Positions 36,873 to 37,054 of a stretch of DNA of 37,054 bases are shown here, in pieces. Each line of letters opens with the position of its first letter. Positions within the stretch are counted from its first letter, which is position 1. The notes beneath the pieces were generated by a model that did no database searches, was not told the origin of the DNA, and saw only the letters and a program-made list of their open reading frames with translations. A program made the translations under genes and the position numbers. This DNA is from Jaenimonas drosophilae (Eukaryota; Euglenozoa; Kinetoplastea; Trypanosomatida; Trypanosomatidae), in the NCBI GenBank assembly GCA_030849065.1, contig JASAON010001478.1, forward strand, positions 844 through 37,897, in the 5' to 3' direction.

Positions 36873-37054
36873 ATGCCAGACACAGTCATCCCCATCACCA
36901 CAGTGCAGGTTGGCCATGTTGTTGGGCCTGCCGGGGCAACCATCAAGGGCATCCAGGAGAGCACAGGAGCAACAGTTGAGATCGTCGATGGTCCTGCGGT
37001 GAAGATCACGGCGGAGGACGATGCCAGCGTACGTGCCGCTGAGGCTGAGGTGCG
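36873..37054 (+). CDS. KH-domain paralogue of the KH-Smr gene (3' end cut by the window)
   Basis: The first 60 codons of a second KH gene; the window ends inside it. It starts MPDTVIPITTVQVGHVVGPAG, shares length and alignment with the KH-Smr gene with no gap, and has the loop G18-P-A-G21 in place of GPGG. The final 77 visible bases (36978-37054) are identical to 34793-34869 of the first gene, although about 23 of the preceding 105 bases differ. Whether DUF1771 and Smr domains follow cannot be seen. The start is the first ATG after the predicted acceptor AG at 36837-36838. Confidence 0.88.
   Translation, partial: MPDTVIPITTVQVGHVVGPAGATIKGIQESTGATVEIVDGPAVKITAEDDASVRAAEAEV

Noticed and set aside
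1..37054. tRNA, rRNA, transposon and CRISPR signals
   Set aside because: Scanning the spacers for tRNA B-box-like sequence with plausible arms, direct-repeat arrays, and reverse transcriptase or transposase motifs gave nothing I could support. A GGTTCG at about 17611 lacks the rest of a tRNA.

Overview
The window looks like nuclear DNA of a kinetoplastid flagellate, most likely a trypanosomatid. Eighteen genes can be supported. All lie on the + strand, all are intronless, and almost every start codon sits a short way downstream of a long polypyrimidine tract followed by an AG. That is the layout of a polycistronic unit processed by spliced-leader trans-splicing. The predicted leaders between that AG and the chosen start contain no upstream ATG in any gene, which supports the starts chosen. 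TAA, TAG and TGA all end genes, so there is no sign of stop-codon reassignment. The NEK kinase with a C-terminal PH domain also fits kinetoplastids. I cannot name the species.

Layout. Positions 1-58 are a C/G-only stretch that may be an assembly edge. From 316 to 8033 come a membrane-anchored J-domain protein, an insulin-degrading-enzyme-like M16 metallopeptidase, a BTB/T1 protein with a SPRY-like domain, a zinc-ribbon plus HIT-like protein, and a disordered hypothetical protein. These genes use more A/T at third codon positions than those that follow. From 8897 to 23918 come the multidomain acetyl-CoA carboxylase, a NEK kinase with PH domain, squalene synthase, and an inositol-polyphosphate-1-phosphatase-like enzyme. 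These are joined by long simple-sequence-rich spacers, including a 2.7 kb non-coding interval that holds a strong hairpin. From 25145 to 33821 come a single-pass membrane protein, a small unknown protein, a Tousled-like kinase, mitochondrial ribosomal protein bL12m, a multi-pass membrane protein, and the RNA polymerase III repressor MAF1.

The last 2.4 kb (34688-37054) is the most unusual part. It holds a KH-DUF1771-Smr protein ending in CCFCC, then a small protein with 14 cysteines in 30 residues that ends in CSC, then the start of a second KH gene cut by the window edge. The two KH genes differ at about 23 of their first 105 bases and are then identical for the remaining 77 visible bases. 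This pattern suggests gene conversion or a recent mosaic duplication.

Functional grouping is loose, as expected for kinetoplastid transcription units. Three genes concern lipid or phosphoinositide metabolism (ACC, squalene synthase, the INPP1-like phosphatase). MAF1, TLK, bL12m and KH-Smr concern gene expression. No tRNA, rRNA, transposon or CRISPR was recognised.
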